From Cubamyces lactineus (lineage: Eukaryota > Basidiomycota > Agaricomycetes > Polyporales > Polyporaceae): 64,000 nt of DNA. Position numbers and translations under genes: made by a program. Below are positions 45,384 to 56,785 of this stretch, piece after piece; position 1 is the stretch's first letter; each line of letters begins with the position of its first letter. Where the stretch lies: NCBI GenBank assembly GCA_022376465.1, contig JACDTU010000004.1, forward strand, positions 1,364,001-1,428,000, written 5' to 3'. A model generated the notes under the pieces. That model had not been told where the DNA came from, did not search any database, and was given only the letters and a program-made list of their open reading frames with translations.

Positions 45384-46541
45384 ATGATGAGTGCTCAAAA
45401 ACTAACGAAGAAGCAAAAGAAGGCGCTCGCCTTCCGCGAACGCAAAGGCAAAGGCAAAGCGAAGAGCTTCGATGAATTGGACAACGACGTTCCTGTCGAG
45501 GAGAATCAGGACCTTGCTGAGGTTCAAGATGGGGAGGAGGCTGATCCTGTGGAAGTTCCGGCGGGACGTGCGCCGGATGCGCAGAAGGGAGGTGCGGCGG
45601 ATGCAGCGGCTTTGGATGGCGGCAAGAAGGGGAAGAAGCGGAAACGCGAGGAGGGGGATGGGCAAGAGCAGGAGGGCACGAAAGAGCAAAAGTCCAAGAA
45701 GAAGCGGAAAGGCGCGGACGGTCAGGGAGTCGATGCTGGGGACGCTACACCAGGGGAGAGCAAGGGAGACGGCAAGAAGCAGAAGCAGCGGTATATTCTC
45801 TTCGTTGGTACGTATTGGACAAGTATGTGCGAGAGTGTGGCTTCTGACTTGCGCAAATCAGGTAACCTGAAATACACAACAACCAAAGAGGCGGTCGAGA
45901 AGCATTTCTCGAAGTGCGGTATGTACCATCTACTAGCGTGTGGTATTCTCTTCTAACGGTATCACTGCAGATCCGCCACCTACTGTCAGGCTCATGACGC
46001 CAAAACCTTCTGCCAACTCAAAACCATCACACAAGTCGAAAGGCTTTGCATTCGTCGAGTTCTCACACAAGAACGCGCTCCAACAAGGCTTGAAGCTGCA
46101 TCAGACAGAGCTCGAGGGTCGCAAGATCAACGTCGAGCTCACTGCTGGGGGAGGTGGCAAGAGCGAGCATCGGCTTGAGAAGGTCAAGCAGCGGAATCGA
46201 GAGTTGCACGAGCAAAGGGTGCGTCATTCTTTTGCATTCAGTGTTTCCCGCGGAATCTTACGCTGCATATGCAGAAGAAACATCTGCTTAAGCAAAAGAC
46301 TGGGAAGAAGAAGGCGGAGGGAGACGGAGGGGAGGGAGAAGAGGAAGACGTACAATTGGATCGCCCACAACGCTACTCGGCGACGTCAGGTGTTGAGCAG
46401 GCACCACTCAAAAAGCGTACCTGGACAATACCAGAGGAAGGCGACGAGGAGGGTGCTACGCGGAAGAGAGGGAGCAAGAAGGGCAAAAAGCGGCCACCAA
46501 AACCGCTTGGGACTGGTGTCAATGCGATTCCGGTTGGTTGA
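45384..46541 (+). CDS. NOP6: Nucleolar RRM protein, Nop6-like
   Basis: Exons: 45384-45807, 45862-45918, 45971-46218 and 46275-46541 (331 aa). The N-terminal 140 residues are Lys/Glu-rich and nucleolar in style (KLTKKQKKALAFRERKGKGK, GGKKGKKRKREEGDG, KSKKKRKGADG). A single RNA-recognition motif follows: RYILFVGNLKYTTTKEAVEK (RNP2), HFSKCDPPPTVRLM and KGFAFVEFSHKNALQQGLKL (RNP1), ending in KINVELTAGGGGKSEHRLEK. The tail is again basic (KHLLKQKTGKKKAEG, KRGSKKGKKRPPK). Yeast Nop6 has this layout and binds early 90S pre-ribosomes around snR190 sites. The double ATG at 45384 is the best start. Other single-RRM nucleolar factors remain possible. Confidence 0.8.
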
Positions 46542-46690
46542 GTTGTGGATTCGTCTTGCTTTTCTGTCATCGGTGTTGCCTTCTGTCGCACGGAATGCAT
46601 GGGCAGTGGGAATCGGGTGCTCTATATCCTAGAAGTCCATAGTCCTATTACTTGAGCGTACACATATGCGGGCCAGCCGGCGGATCCGGA

Positions 46691-48058
46691 TTATGAGACG
46701 AGGATGAAGATGAGGAACTAGTCGTGCACGTCAGTCGTGAGATGATACGCAACAGCAACAGGTTACGCACGAAGACAATTAACACTCCGAACACCTTCAG
46801 CATCAACCAACGGTTACTTGAAATACTCGCATAGTACTTCAGCAACTCTCGCTGAGCGCCACTGACGTTGGACGCGATGTCTACCGTGTCCGCATCAATG
46901 CGTTGCACGGTCTCTCGCTGTTCGGCAACCATTTGTGCGAGTTGTGTGAATATCTGGCCCAATTCGGCGATGGTTGACTCGATAGACTCGATAGCGGTCG
47001 AACGAGACTGGATGTAGCTATCCTATAGATGGGACGCCTCGGGTCAGCAAGCACTTGGGCGGTGGTTACGGTGTACCGACCTGTTGTTCGACCAGCTGCA
47101 TCTGCATGAACGCATCCCCGTGCTGTGGCGCGGCACCTTCCTCTGCTGCACCCAGATCCAGAGCGAGGATATCCCCGTTGTTCTTGGACGCGGCACGACC
47201 CTTGCCTTTGGAGTCGAAACGCGATGTGGTCAAGGTGCTACCATCGCCCATGGGGTCTTGACGCTGAGTGTTGCCATACAGCAGCGAACCTGACGCTATG
47301 ATTAGCACTTGCAGGCGTACACTATGAATTGGTGTACGAACTTTGTGGGGCCTCCCTGGCAGCAGCTGATGTTGAGTGCATGAACTGTTCGGTGCGGTCC
47401 TTCGACTCCTTCATGTTCTGAACGACAACTATCATCAGCCAGAGTTGGCGGGGGGCGTACTACGCGAAAGTCAACCTGTGTTCTGATCTCCAAGACGTCC
47501 TTGAACGTCATGCTGGTATCAGCAAGTTTGCTCTGAAGGAGCATAACGACATTGTGGTTGTGTTCCTCCAATTGTTTGCCTTCGGGGGATTTAGCGTTCT
47601 GTGCCTTACGCTCCTTGACATAGGCTTGCAGCTGGGCGATTTGCTTGTTTATATTCGCAATGTCTTGTTTGATGATGTAGGTCAGTTCCTGGAAATACAA
47701 TCAACGCGCCGGTCATGCGTAGAATACATAAAGGCGTACACTGATCTCCACCGGCCTGTCATCAAACAGTGTCTTCCGCTTCGCAACTGCGATGCATCTG
47801 GTCTCAGCACAACATATACAGGTAAATTACGAAGCAATCCCACTTACGCTGTGCTAGCTTGCCCAGCTTCACCGTCGTGCTGCTAATGTCTTTCCCAATA
47901 GCAGACGCCATCCTCGTGAATTCTGACTTGCTCCCACCCGCCTTCGACTGCTGCAACAATCTCTGCTTCTGCTCCGCGCCGCGCGCGGGGAAAGACGACC
48001 TGTTCCGGATGGACTCCACACATGCCCGGAACTCGTTGGTGCGGTCTTGTACTGGCAT
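46691..48058 (-). CDS. SED5: SED5/syntaxin-5, Golgi Qa-SNARE
   Basis: Sed5 is the Qa-SNARE for ER-to-Golgi and intra-Golgi fusion. Exons on the minus strand: 47848-48058, 47740-47786, 47476-47688, 47342-47417, 47081-47289, 46771-47022 and 46691-46717 (344 aa). It opens with MPVQDRTNEFRACVESI, then the Habc-type helices (FTRMASAIGKDISSTTVKLG, ELTYIIKQDIANINKQIAQL), NMKESKDRTEQFMHSTSA, a linker with GDGSTLTTSRFD, and the SNARE helix (IESTIAELGQIFTQLAQMVA, QRETVQRIDADTVDIASNVS), where the zero-layer Gln lies in EQRETVQ. The membrane anchor WLMLKVFGVLIVFFLIFILV is completed by a last exon of only 27 nt. The frame can also be read straight through the last intron, giving a longer, non-family tail; the spliced form fits SED5. 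Confidence 0.93.
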
Positions 48059-48503
48059 TTTATGAGGGAATAAGGATACGAGGATATCAAGAGTGCAAAG
48101 CGAGAGCAAAAGAGCGACAATAGATGAGATAGGTAGCGCAGATTAGACGGGGGGTCGAGTAGACCGTGCTCAAGTACGGCACTGGAACGTACGGTTTGTG
48201 TTGGCGGAGGCGCAGCGCCTGACCGTGTTTTCCCACGTGTCGTGTTCCCCACAGCCTTTGAAGCTGCCCGGGCCGCCATCCACACTCTGCAGAGACCATG
48301 GCAGAACGCAGCGCAACTCGGCTTGTCTCCTTCGTTCGTGGTCTTCGGACGGGCTCTGCTGCACGATTCTTACGGACTCAGTAGTCTGGATACACTTTCT
48401 GGCTGTCGAGGAAAATCACGTTGCAGACCAACATCAGGCTTCCGCTTCTGGACCGCCACCCCAACGTTTCCGCGTGCTGGACTTGTGTCCTGTGGTCCCC
48501 TAC
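48059..48503. promoter_or_regulatory. Divergent promoter region of SED5 and the glycerol-3-phosphate dehydrogenase gene
   Basis: 445 bp between the two starts. The dehydrogenase frame is open upstream to 48198, but no family-like residues precede 48504. No TATA box is obvious. Confidence 0.35.
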
Positions 48504-50142
48504 ATGCTCCTCACCCTCGCTCTCTCATCTCTAAGGTCTGCTCCTCGCACGACGCTCTCTGCTGGGCTACCAAGGCTACAGATACGCTTCAGCACTCGTG
48601 TTGTATCACCGTCAGGCTTCAAGATGCTGTCACACCAACAATGCGACAAGAAGTCAAAAGTGCTCGTGTTCGGAGCCGGCAACTTTGGCAGCTGCCTCGC
48701 TGACCATCTCGGGGATTCTTCGCATATCGTGTACATGTGGTCTCGCTCAGAGAAGCTTGTCTCGCATTTCAATCAGTACCATCGTAACCCGGAAGCTCTC
48801 CAGGACCATGAGTTCGCGGAGTCAATCACCGCAGTTGGTCCTGAGTTCCCATCCGCTGACTTCGTCCGAGGCATGGATGTTTTATTATTCGCTATTCCGA
48901 CGGAAGGCGTCAGGTAATCGATAGCTTCATCCAATGCGTACGCGAGGTTCATGTCCGGAAATAGGGAGACGTTGACAGCGCTGAAGCCGACGCTTGACGA
49001 GGGCAAACTCCCCTTGCTCATATTCGTAAACAAAGGAATTGAGATCAAGACTCGTGCGTTGACCCTGGAGATCATCGCGGACACTTGTGGGCCAGAGATT
49101 GCCAAAGTGGCTACGTTCATTGTAAGCCTTGAATACTATCACCGTAGTGCGTCTAGACACTCAAATAGTGAGAGCGCTCGTATAGTCTGGCCCGTCATTC
49201 GCAAAGGAAAGTAAGTGCTACCTTTGCTATCGTGGTAGCAACCGGTATCAATAACATTCCACGCTGTGCATAGTCGTAAAAAGGCAGCCCACCTCTGTAT
49301 CGGTGGTGTCTCTATCTCCCTCGCATGCCGAGCAGGCATCACAGCTATTCCACCAGCCATGGTTCCGCTGGTAAGCCTGGAGTGCAGGACCGGCACAGCA
49401 TGCCAACTACTTAACCGTTAAACAGCTATACGGGCGACGACCCTATTGGCGTTGAGCTTGCCGGTGCTCTGAAAAATGTCTACGCAATTGCGGCAGGTAT
49501 GGCCGCTGGCCTGGGCTTCGAGAACAACACTAGGGCTAGTGAGTTTGCGTCTCTACGCTCATCATGCGATGCAAGGGCTCAGGCACGTCCCGTTAAAGTG
49601 CTCATCACGAGGGGTCTTGCCGAGATGACCAGGATAGGGACCGCGTACGGTGCTTCGCCCCTCACATTCCTTACCCTCGCAGGCGTAGGGGATTTGTTCT
49701 TGACGTGCAGCTCGTCCACGAGTCGCAACTTCACTGTTGGCTACCGGCTTGGACAGGGTGAGAGTCTAGATCACATCATCAAAACACTGGGGAGCGTTGC
49801 GGAAGGCGTGACCACCGCCAAGGGACTGAAGGCAATCGTGGACGAGTTGGGCGTAGCTGCTCCGATAGCATCAGGGGTAGGTGTCATGACGTCCTCGATT
49901 GCTTCATCGTTCCATCGCTGATATCGGGGTAGGTGTACGACGTGCTCTACGAAGGTGAGTTCTGCGCGGCGTACTGGAGGCCGTAGCTCCGACTGAAGCC
50001 GGTATGAATGAATGCAGGAAGAGCGGTGGCAGAGCGGGCGAACGAGCTCCTTTCGCTCCCACCAATCCGTGAATTGGACCTGTCTGTGGAAGGCGGGAAG
50101 CCTGCGAAATTGCTGATGACGAAGCTAGGGCTGGACGCCTAG
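48504..50142 (+). CDS. Glycerol-3-phosphate dehydrogenase, GpsA (bacterial) type, mitochondrial-type presequence
   Basis: Reduces dihydroxyacetone phosphate to glycerol-3-phosphate with NAD(P)H. Exons: 48504-48913, 48965-49121, 49186-49210, 49274-49370, 49426-49538, 49599-49876, 49933-49954 and 50018-50142 (408 aa). The first 40 residues (SSLRSAPRTTLSAGLPRLQI, RFSTRVV) have no acidic residues and look like a mitochondrial presequence. Then the Rossmann motif VLVFGAGNFGSCLA (GAGNFG at 57-62), LIFVNKGIE, SGPSFAKEIVKRQPTSVSVV, GVELAGALKNVYAIAAGMAA (Lys about 246) and LITRGLAEMTRIGTAYGASP, TFLTLAGVGDLFLTCSSSTS, GVTTAKGLKAIVDELGV. These motifs are GpsA-like and unlike classic fungal GPD1. The intron 49539-49598 must end in AAG to give NNTRAMLITRGLAEM. 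A start at 48624 would remove the presequence. Confidence 0.88.
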
Positions 50143-50632
50143 GGCCCCTATGGCCGCAAGCTCCGTGACTATTTGCTATGATCATAGACGAGCCTGGCAG
50201 CGCGGCAGTTATAGACGGTACGATACATCTTGCGTTGTACTTAGTGCAGACGATTAGGACCTACTGTTATTTGATGCATTGGCGACGCGTGAGTGAATGG
50301 TACACATCATGAATGACGAAGGCGGCGGAAAATGGGCGGGAGACGGTTGGCTGGGCCGGGGAATCAGATGAGAGGAGGCCAGGACGACCGACGAGAGTTG
50401 CCATATCCGGACTGATAATCAGAAGGCGATTATCTAATCCAATTTTTCCGGGCGAGTGCAGCGGCGGCTGTGGCTGCAGCCCGTCCCCCGGTTCTCCTGC
50501 AAAATTCTTTCAGGGTAGCCAGCTCCGTCAATTTCGAGCTTTGCCTTCTGCCATTACGCTTTCGCGCCTGGTCGTTTCGTCTGGTCGACTTTCCCCTCCC
50601 TCTCCCGCCCTCTATCCGTGCTTCATACCACC
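50143..50632. other. Intergenic region, no gene seen
   Basis: 3' flank of the dehydrogenase and promoter of the ankyrin/CCCH gene. The last 60 bp before the ATG at 50633 are C/T-rich (for example CTTTCCCCTCCCTCTCCCGC), a common fungal promoter feature. Confidence 0.4.
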
Positions 50633-52858
50633 ATGGTCTCCCCTCTTTGGAAGGCATGCTCTGAGGGCAACCTCGAGAAAGTGGTCGAAATCTTGAAGGA
50701 CGCTACTCCGGTCGACATCGAGGTCAAAGGTACGCTCCGTCTCTCATGCGTCCACATTTTTCTGCGTGCAGTACATCGCACGAATCAAATCCTTGATTGA
50801 CACGTTTCGTCACAAGATCACACCGGAGTTACCCCCCTCATTGAAGCCATTAAAAGCGGCCACGTCGAGATTGTGCGGGTCCTACTGGACAAGGGTGTGT
50901 ATCTTCCCAGGTCGCTGCCTGGACTCGCCCACAGGGATTAATCAACTTCATATGTCTGTAGGTGCCGATCCCACGAACGCTTCCAGCCAGGGACCCCCGG
51001 AGTCGTACACTTCGGATCCTGTAGTCCACGGTCTCCTCAGTGTAGCGAAGGGCAAAATGGCGCAAGCCGCAGCACAGCAGCAGCAACAAGAAGCTGGCTA
51101 CCCTCAAGAACAGCCCACTGAGTCCACCAACATGGACCCTGCGGCAGGCTACTACCCTCCTCCCCCGGGCGCATACTATTATCCCCCGATGCCCGTCCCG
51201 CCACCGATGATGCCAGATGGTTCCGTCCCATACTATGTGCCCCCTCCTCCTATGCCCACCGACCAGACGCAGCCTGGTATCGGTAACTTGCCTCCTCCCG
51301 AGATTGCTCGGATGATTCCTTGCAGATACTACCCCGCCTGCCGCTATGGCTCATCTTGTATGTTCGCCCATCCCCAGAGTCCCTATATGCAGGGACCCCT
51401 CCCGCCCCCTGCTCAGTACCCTGCTCCTTACGACCCGATGAATTCTGGACCTTACCCTCCTCCCACCTACTACCCTGTCCCGCCCGCTTCCTATGGCGCT
51501 TCACCAAACGGTGCTCCGGTCAATCCGATGTCACCCACCCAACCGATGGCTCACGCACGCTCTGGTTCCGAAGTCATGTCTCCTGTCCAAGGCCCCTTCA
51601 GCCCTGTGAACGGGCAACCTCCGATGCCCTATGGCGTCGTTTCCCCTGTCTCCCCCACTTACGGGCACCCTGCCCCAGTCCCTATGCCTCCTCCCCTTTC
51701 GCCCCTTCAGACGCACCCTGGAGGCGCCCAGTCGCCTCAACAACAGGGCATGTACCCGCCAATCTCTCCTAACACGCAAGCCATGGTCCCCCCTTACGCG
51801 ATGCCGGCTCAATACGCGCCGCAAGGCATGATTCCCAATGGCGAAGGCGCCGATGGGGTCTCTCCGAAGTCGCCCGTCCAAGGTCATCCGCAGGCGGATG
51901 TCTATGGACCCGGGCCGGTGCACAGGGACGCCATGAACCACCATAGGCGTGGCGGCGCTCGCAGGCCATCGTTCGGTGGCCGCGGAGGCAAACCGCCTTG
52001 CATTTTCTTCCCCTCCGGGCGCTGCAGGAATGGGTACGTGTTGCCAGACCTTTATTTTACGTGCGAGCGCTCATATGGCGCGTGTAGCGATGATTGTCGC
52101 TTCCCTCATGTCCTCCCGGACGGACCGGGGAACCATCACCACCAGCCGCACTTCGGCCCTCGGGGAGGTCATCGGCCTCGGCCGCCTTTCCATGCTAACG
52201 GTATGGCCGCGCTGGAGGATAAATTTGCGGCTATGACGACTCAGGATGTAGGTCACATGTGTAAATAGTGCTCGTAGATGTCCCTAACACCGACGTGCAG
52301 GAAAAGGCCCCTGCGCACAGTCGCAACGGCACTGGTACTACGACGAGCGATTCGAGCCGCTCGCAATCGGCAGAGCCGGGTCACAGAGGCCGCGGCCCCA
52401 ACTTCAACAAGTCGAACCATTTCGCAAATGGTCCTCGGCAGGACAGGAAGTTCGCGCCGCCCAAACCTCAGCGTGTGCCCAACGCCGATGAATTCCCTGT
52501 CCTCGGCGGTTCGTCGCCATCATCGCGGGGTCCCAGTGTGAACGGCTCGGTGACGCCCGGCTACTCTGGACCCACTGCCGCCCAGGTCCTGCAGGCGCCT
52601 GCTCCGCCCAAGAAGGAGGCTCAGGTCACTCGTGGCAACACCCCCGAGCAGGGATCTCCGGCGCCGACGCCCAAGGTGTGTACTTCGACGGAGGACTAAT
52701 GTGTTGATCTAATGCTGGTATAGGATGCCAAGCCGGAATCTAATGGCATCGTCTCCAGCCCCCCGGTTGATCAACCCGTCAACAAGCTCCCTCTCTCCTT
52801 CGCTGCTGCCGCGACGGGCGTGCCGGAAGCTGTGAAGGAAGTATCCGTCTCTGCCTAA
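50633..52858 (+). CDS. Ankyrin-repeat and CCCH zinc-finger RNA-binding protein
   Basis: Exons: 50633-50729, 50817-50894, 50962-52033, 52088-52247, 52301-52675 and 52724-52858 (638 aa). The N-terminus is an ankyrin pair: SPLWKACSEGNLEKVVEILK, then DHTGVTPLIEAIKSGHVEIV and RVLLDKGADP. Two CCCH zinc fingers follow: IPCRYYPACRYGSSCMFAHP (C-x5-C-x5-C-x3-H) and PCIFFPSGRCRNGDDCRFPH (C-x7-C-x5-C-x3-H), the second spanning a splice join. Between and around them are long Pro/Tyr/Gln-rich low-complexity tracts and Arg/Gly patches (RRGGARRPSFGGRGGK), typical of mRNP proteins. The second intron-exon join needs an AAG acceptor (50816) to build the ankyrin consensus. The role is probably cytoplasmic mRNA binding or turnover; the target is unknown. 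Confidence 0.87.
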
Positions 52859-53433
52859 AAAGGACCTCTTGTCCCGGCTCGCGCCTCACGTTGCACTGTT
52901 GCAGTCTTGCCCTTGTCGATCTCGTGCATATGTTCTCCCGTATCTCATCGGGCTCTGGTGTATTCTGTATTCTCTCTGGCTCTCCTACTACTTGCTCATA
53001 GCGTTGAGGACTTGGCGCTGCAGCTGTCACGGTATCATGTGCATTCCGGACCCACCACTCCGCCCACTTGCATACACAGTCATCCCCCCACTATCTACGA
53101 TCTACTATCCACACTCTCTATCCATTTCGCACTGTTTTCACACTCATATTTAGACTCCTACACCGTCTTGTTTATCGCTTCGTTCTACATGTTGTCTCAC
53201 GCATAAAAGCACGTATTTCGACCGATCTACTATCGTAGCATCATATCTATGTCGTAGCTATACTTCTCGTCAAGTACCTTACACCCTATGGCTTTGCAGT
53301 CTCCCCCCACCGGCTACGCTGTCGCTAATTGATACACATGAATGAGCCTCGAGTCTAGCATCGCGAAGGATCCTGCCCATATGGCAAACGAGGACCCCCA
53401 GTTTTGAAATTTGGTAGGTTCGGTCGAGCGCGC
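52859..53433. other. Convergent 3' intergenic region
   Basis: Between the stops of the ankyrin/CCCH gene (+) and ADE5,7 (-). The stretch is C/T-rich with no supported gene. Confidence 0.45.
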
Positions 53434-56310
53434 TCAGCTGCTCCACGCGCTCAGATTGCGCATCTCCACTCCGCTCTGCGCTGTCACCTCTCCAATCCTG
53501 TACACGTTCTTCTCACCCGCGTTCTGCAGCGCTTCGATCGCGCGAGACGCCATGTCTGGGGCGACTACGAGGACCATCCCGAGGCCGTTATTAAACGTCC
53601 GCGCCATCTCGAGCGGCTCGACGCCTCCGTGCTGCATCAGCAAGCGGAAGACGGGGGGCAGCTCCCACGTTGATGCATCGATAAAGCACCCCATGCCCTT
53701 GGGCAGGACGCGCGGAATGTTCTCCACGAAGCCGCCGCCGGTGATGTGCGACATGCCCTTGAGCAGACCGGCCTGCGCCGCGGGCAGCACGCTCTTGATG
53801 TAGATGCGCGTCGGCTCGAGCAGCGCGCGGCCGAGCGTGAGCGACGCGTCCCACGGGCACGGGTCTGAGTACGAGAGCCCGGAGAGCGCGACGACCTTGC
53901 GGACGAGCGAGAACCCGTTCGAGTGCAGCCCGGACGAGGGGAGGCCGAGCAGCACGTCGCCCGGGGCAATCGTCGGCTGTGGGAGGATCAGGTCGCGTTC
54001 CACGGCCCCGACAGCGAAGCCAGCGAGATCGTAGTCATCTGAGCGGAAAATTTTGCGTCCTCGTCAGCGGCGGGCTTCCGTGCAGGAAGAGGACTGTGGA
54101 GACTCACCACCGTGGTACATGCTGGGCATCTCGGCCGTCTCTCCACCAATTAGCGCACAGCCGGCCTGGACGCACCCATCCGCAATGCCTTTCACAACAC
54201 GCGCGGCCGTGGCGACGTCGAGCTTACTGCACGCGAAGTAGTCCAGGAAGTAGAGCGGCTCGGCGCCCTGCACGAGCAAGTCGTTCACGGACATCGCGAC
54301 CAGGTCGATGCCTGCCGCAACGAGTCGGCGTCAACATCCATTACGAGAGCCCGGAACACATTCCGGCAACTTACCAACAAAGTCATGCAGGCCGACGTCC
54401 ATCGCCACGCGCAGCTTCGTGCCGACGCCGTCGGTCCCGCTGACGAGCACGGGATCCTTGTATCCGGTTGCCTTGAGGTCGAACACGCCACCGAAGCCCC
54501 CGATCTCAGCATCGGCGCCTGGCCGACGCGTCGCGCGGACGTATGGCTTGATGGCCTCGACCAGGGCGTTTCCTGCGTCGACTGAAACGCCAGCCTGGGC
54601 GTATGTAAGACCGGTAGTCGGCTTGGCCTTCAATGCCCTGTGTCACCGGTATATTTGTCCGTAACGTATTTATACTGCGGAAGGGGCGAACGTCGTACCT
54701 GTGTGCGATGTCTCGCCGGAAGACCTTGCCTTCGAAGTTGATGTTCGCAACCCCGGCATACGCAGCATCAAGGGCCCCTTGGAGCGTCGGTGCGTACGCC
54801 GAAACGACTAGGACACGACCTCCGGAGGTTACGACCTTGCCGCCCACTGCGGACGTACCGGCATGGAAGGCAACAACATCTATTATTCCCGGTGAGTATG
54901 ACGTACTGTATGAGTAGTTCTGCCGCACGACTAGAGACTCCTACCTTGAGGCATCTGGCCGATAGTGATTTCCTTGCCCTTTGCATAACTTCCGGGGTAT
55001 CCTTGTGATGCAAGGACGACGGAAACGCCGTAGCCTTGTCTTGTCTTGACATTCACCGAGTCGAGGCGGCGTTCCGCGCAGGCCTGGGGAAAGATTACGA
55101 TCGAATTGCGAGGACGGTCGAAGGCAAGAAGAAGGTCGTACAAGAAGGATGGATGCCAGATCCGTCTCGGGGTCGAGGAGTAGGACCAATGCCTCGGTTT
55201 CTGGATCGCCGAACCGGACGTTGTACTCGAGCACTTTGGGCCCGTTCTCGGTGATCATAAGTCCGGTGAACAACATCCCAACGAAGGGGAAGCCTGTCAG
55301 AAATCCATTCAGTACGCTCTCCCTGCCATTTGCTGACTAGTACGTACCCTCTTTCCGCATCCCGGTTATTGTTGGTTGAAGGACCTCCTTAGTGATCCGC
55401 GCCATGATATCGGGCGTAGCGACGGGCGCGGGTGCGTATGCACCCATACCGCCAGTGTTGGGACCGGTGTCGCCCTCACCGATGCGCTTATGGTCTTGCG
55501 CAGCAGGGAGAGGCGTAACCGTGTAGCCGTCGGAGAAGGCAAGTACAGAGACCTCGGGGCCCGTCAAAAGCTCCTCAACGACGACTTCTTGGCCTGAGAG
55601 AAAATATATTCTCAATGATAGGTAATATACACGGATTGTAAGGTCGCAGACCTGCTGCCCCAAAGACGTTATCGACCATGATCTCCTTGAGGCCGGCGAT
55701 GGCCTCGTCCACAGTCTCAGGCAAGAGGACACCCTTTCCGGCGGCAAGGCCGCTCGCCTTGAGGACGACTTTGAATCCGCAGGTGCGGACGTACTCGATT
55801 GCCTGGTCGACTTCGGAGGACTGGAAGACCTTGAACTTTGCTGTGGGGATTTCGTGCCGGTCCATGAACGCCTTTGAGAAGGCCTTGGAGCCTTCCATGC
55901 GCGCAGCGAGGGCGGTGGGACCAAAGACGGGGATGCCGACTTTACGCAGGTTAGGAGGGAATCGAGTCGGATGCGGTGTACTGTACCTTTGCGGAAGAAT
56001 GTCTCGATACCATCGACGAGGGGCTGTTCGGGACCAGGGAGGACGAGCGAGACCTGGAGGTCGTGTGATTCGTGTGCAGACGGGCACGCGAGTAAAGTTG
56101 TAAACATACCTCATTTTTGAGTGCAAAGTCGACGAGGGCGGGGAAGTCGGACGCAGACAAATTCACGTTAGTGGTCTTTGACTCGAGCGCGGTGCCTCCA
56201 TTCCCTGGGCAGACGAAGATCCTGTCGACGTTGGGAGACTGCGACAGTTTCCAGGCGAGGGCGTGCTCGCGGCCACCGCTGCCGATGACGAGGATCCTGA
56301 GCGCAGACAT
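53434..56310 (-). CDS. ADE5,7: Bifunctional GAR synthetase / AIR synthetase (ADE5,7)
   Basis: Catalyses the second and fifth steps of de novo purine synthesis. Ten exons on the minus strand: 56110-56310, 55987-56053, 55652-55939, 55348-55593, 55142-55293, 54945-55083, 54699-54879, 54375-54637, 54108-54311 and 53434-54038 (781 aa). The GARS half has [83 protein letters not shown] and [18 protein letters not shown]. The AIRS half has [90 protein letters not shown] and [15 protein letters not shown]. All hallmark motifs are intact. One intron (55940-55986) ends in AAG, as required by [14 protein letters not shown]. Confidence 0.95.
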
Positions 56311-56785
56311 TGAGCACGAGGAGGAGGAGGATGAGGAGAGCGGATGCGAGATTGGCGAAGGAGTGCTAGAAATTGAATTGCAGTGCCGTCGCAGAGATTT
56401 GTTGGGATCGCTGGAATCAGCCTGGGCCTCGGACCCTGGACACTGCTGTACGTAGACGCCCGTTGCACCCGCGGGGGGACATGGCCGACTGTGGGTGGGA
56501 AGCGCGCGAGAGAGCAAGTCGGAGCGCGAGAGAACGTGTTGCCTCTCTTTCGCCCCGAAGCTCCTCGACGCTCGTTTCTCCCTCCTCTCCTTCTCCATGT
56601 CCACCCTCCTCTGAACGCCCCGTACAATTCAACGCTAGCCACGTTCAACGACCACGCAAGTATCCACCATCACTTTCGGTCGTCGGCCACAACTAGCCGC
56701 CCATCCGCGTGCATGACCTCTCCAGTCTTCAGCATCCTTCAAGTTTATCCGCTCTCTCGACTCTCCCTTTCCTCCTTGTCCCACC
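56311..56785. promoter_or_regulatory. Divergent promoter region of ADE5,7 and the disordered-protein gene
   Basis: 475 bp between the starts. C/T-rich on the plus strand just before 56786 (CTCTCCCTTTCCTCCTTGTC). No defined factor site is seen. Confidence 0.35.

Noticed and set aside
53591..53969. Arg/Ala-rich minus-strand frames overlapping ADE5,7
   Set aside because: They are out-of-frame shadows of the conserved AIR synthetase exon on the same strand.
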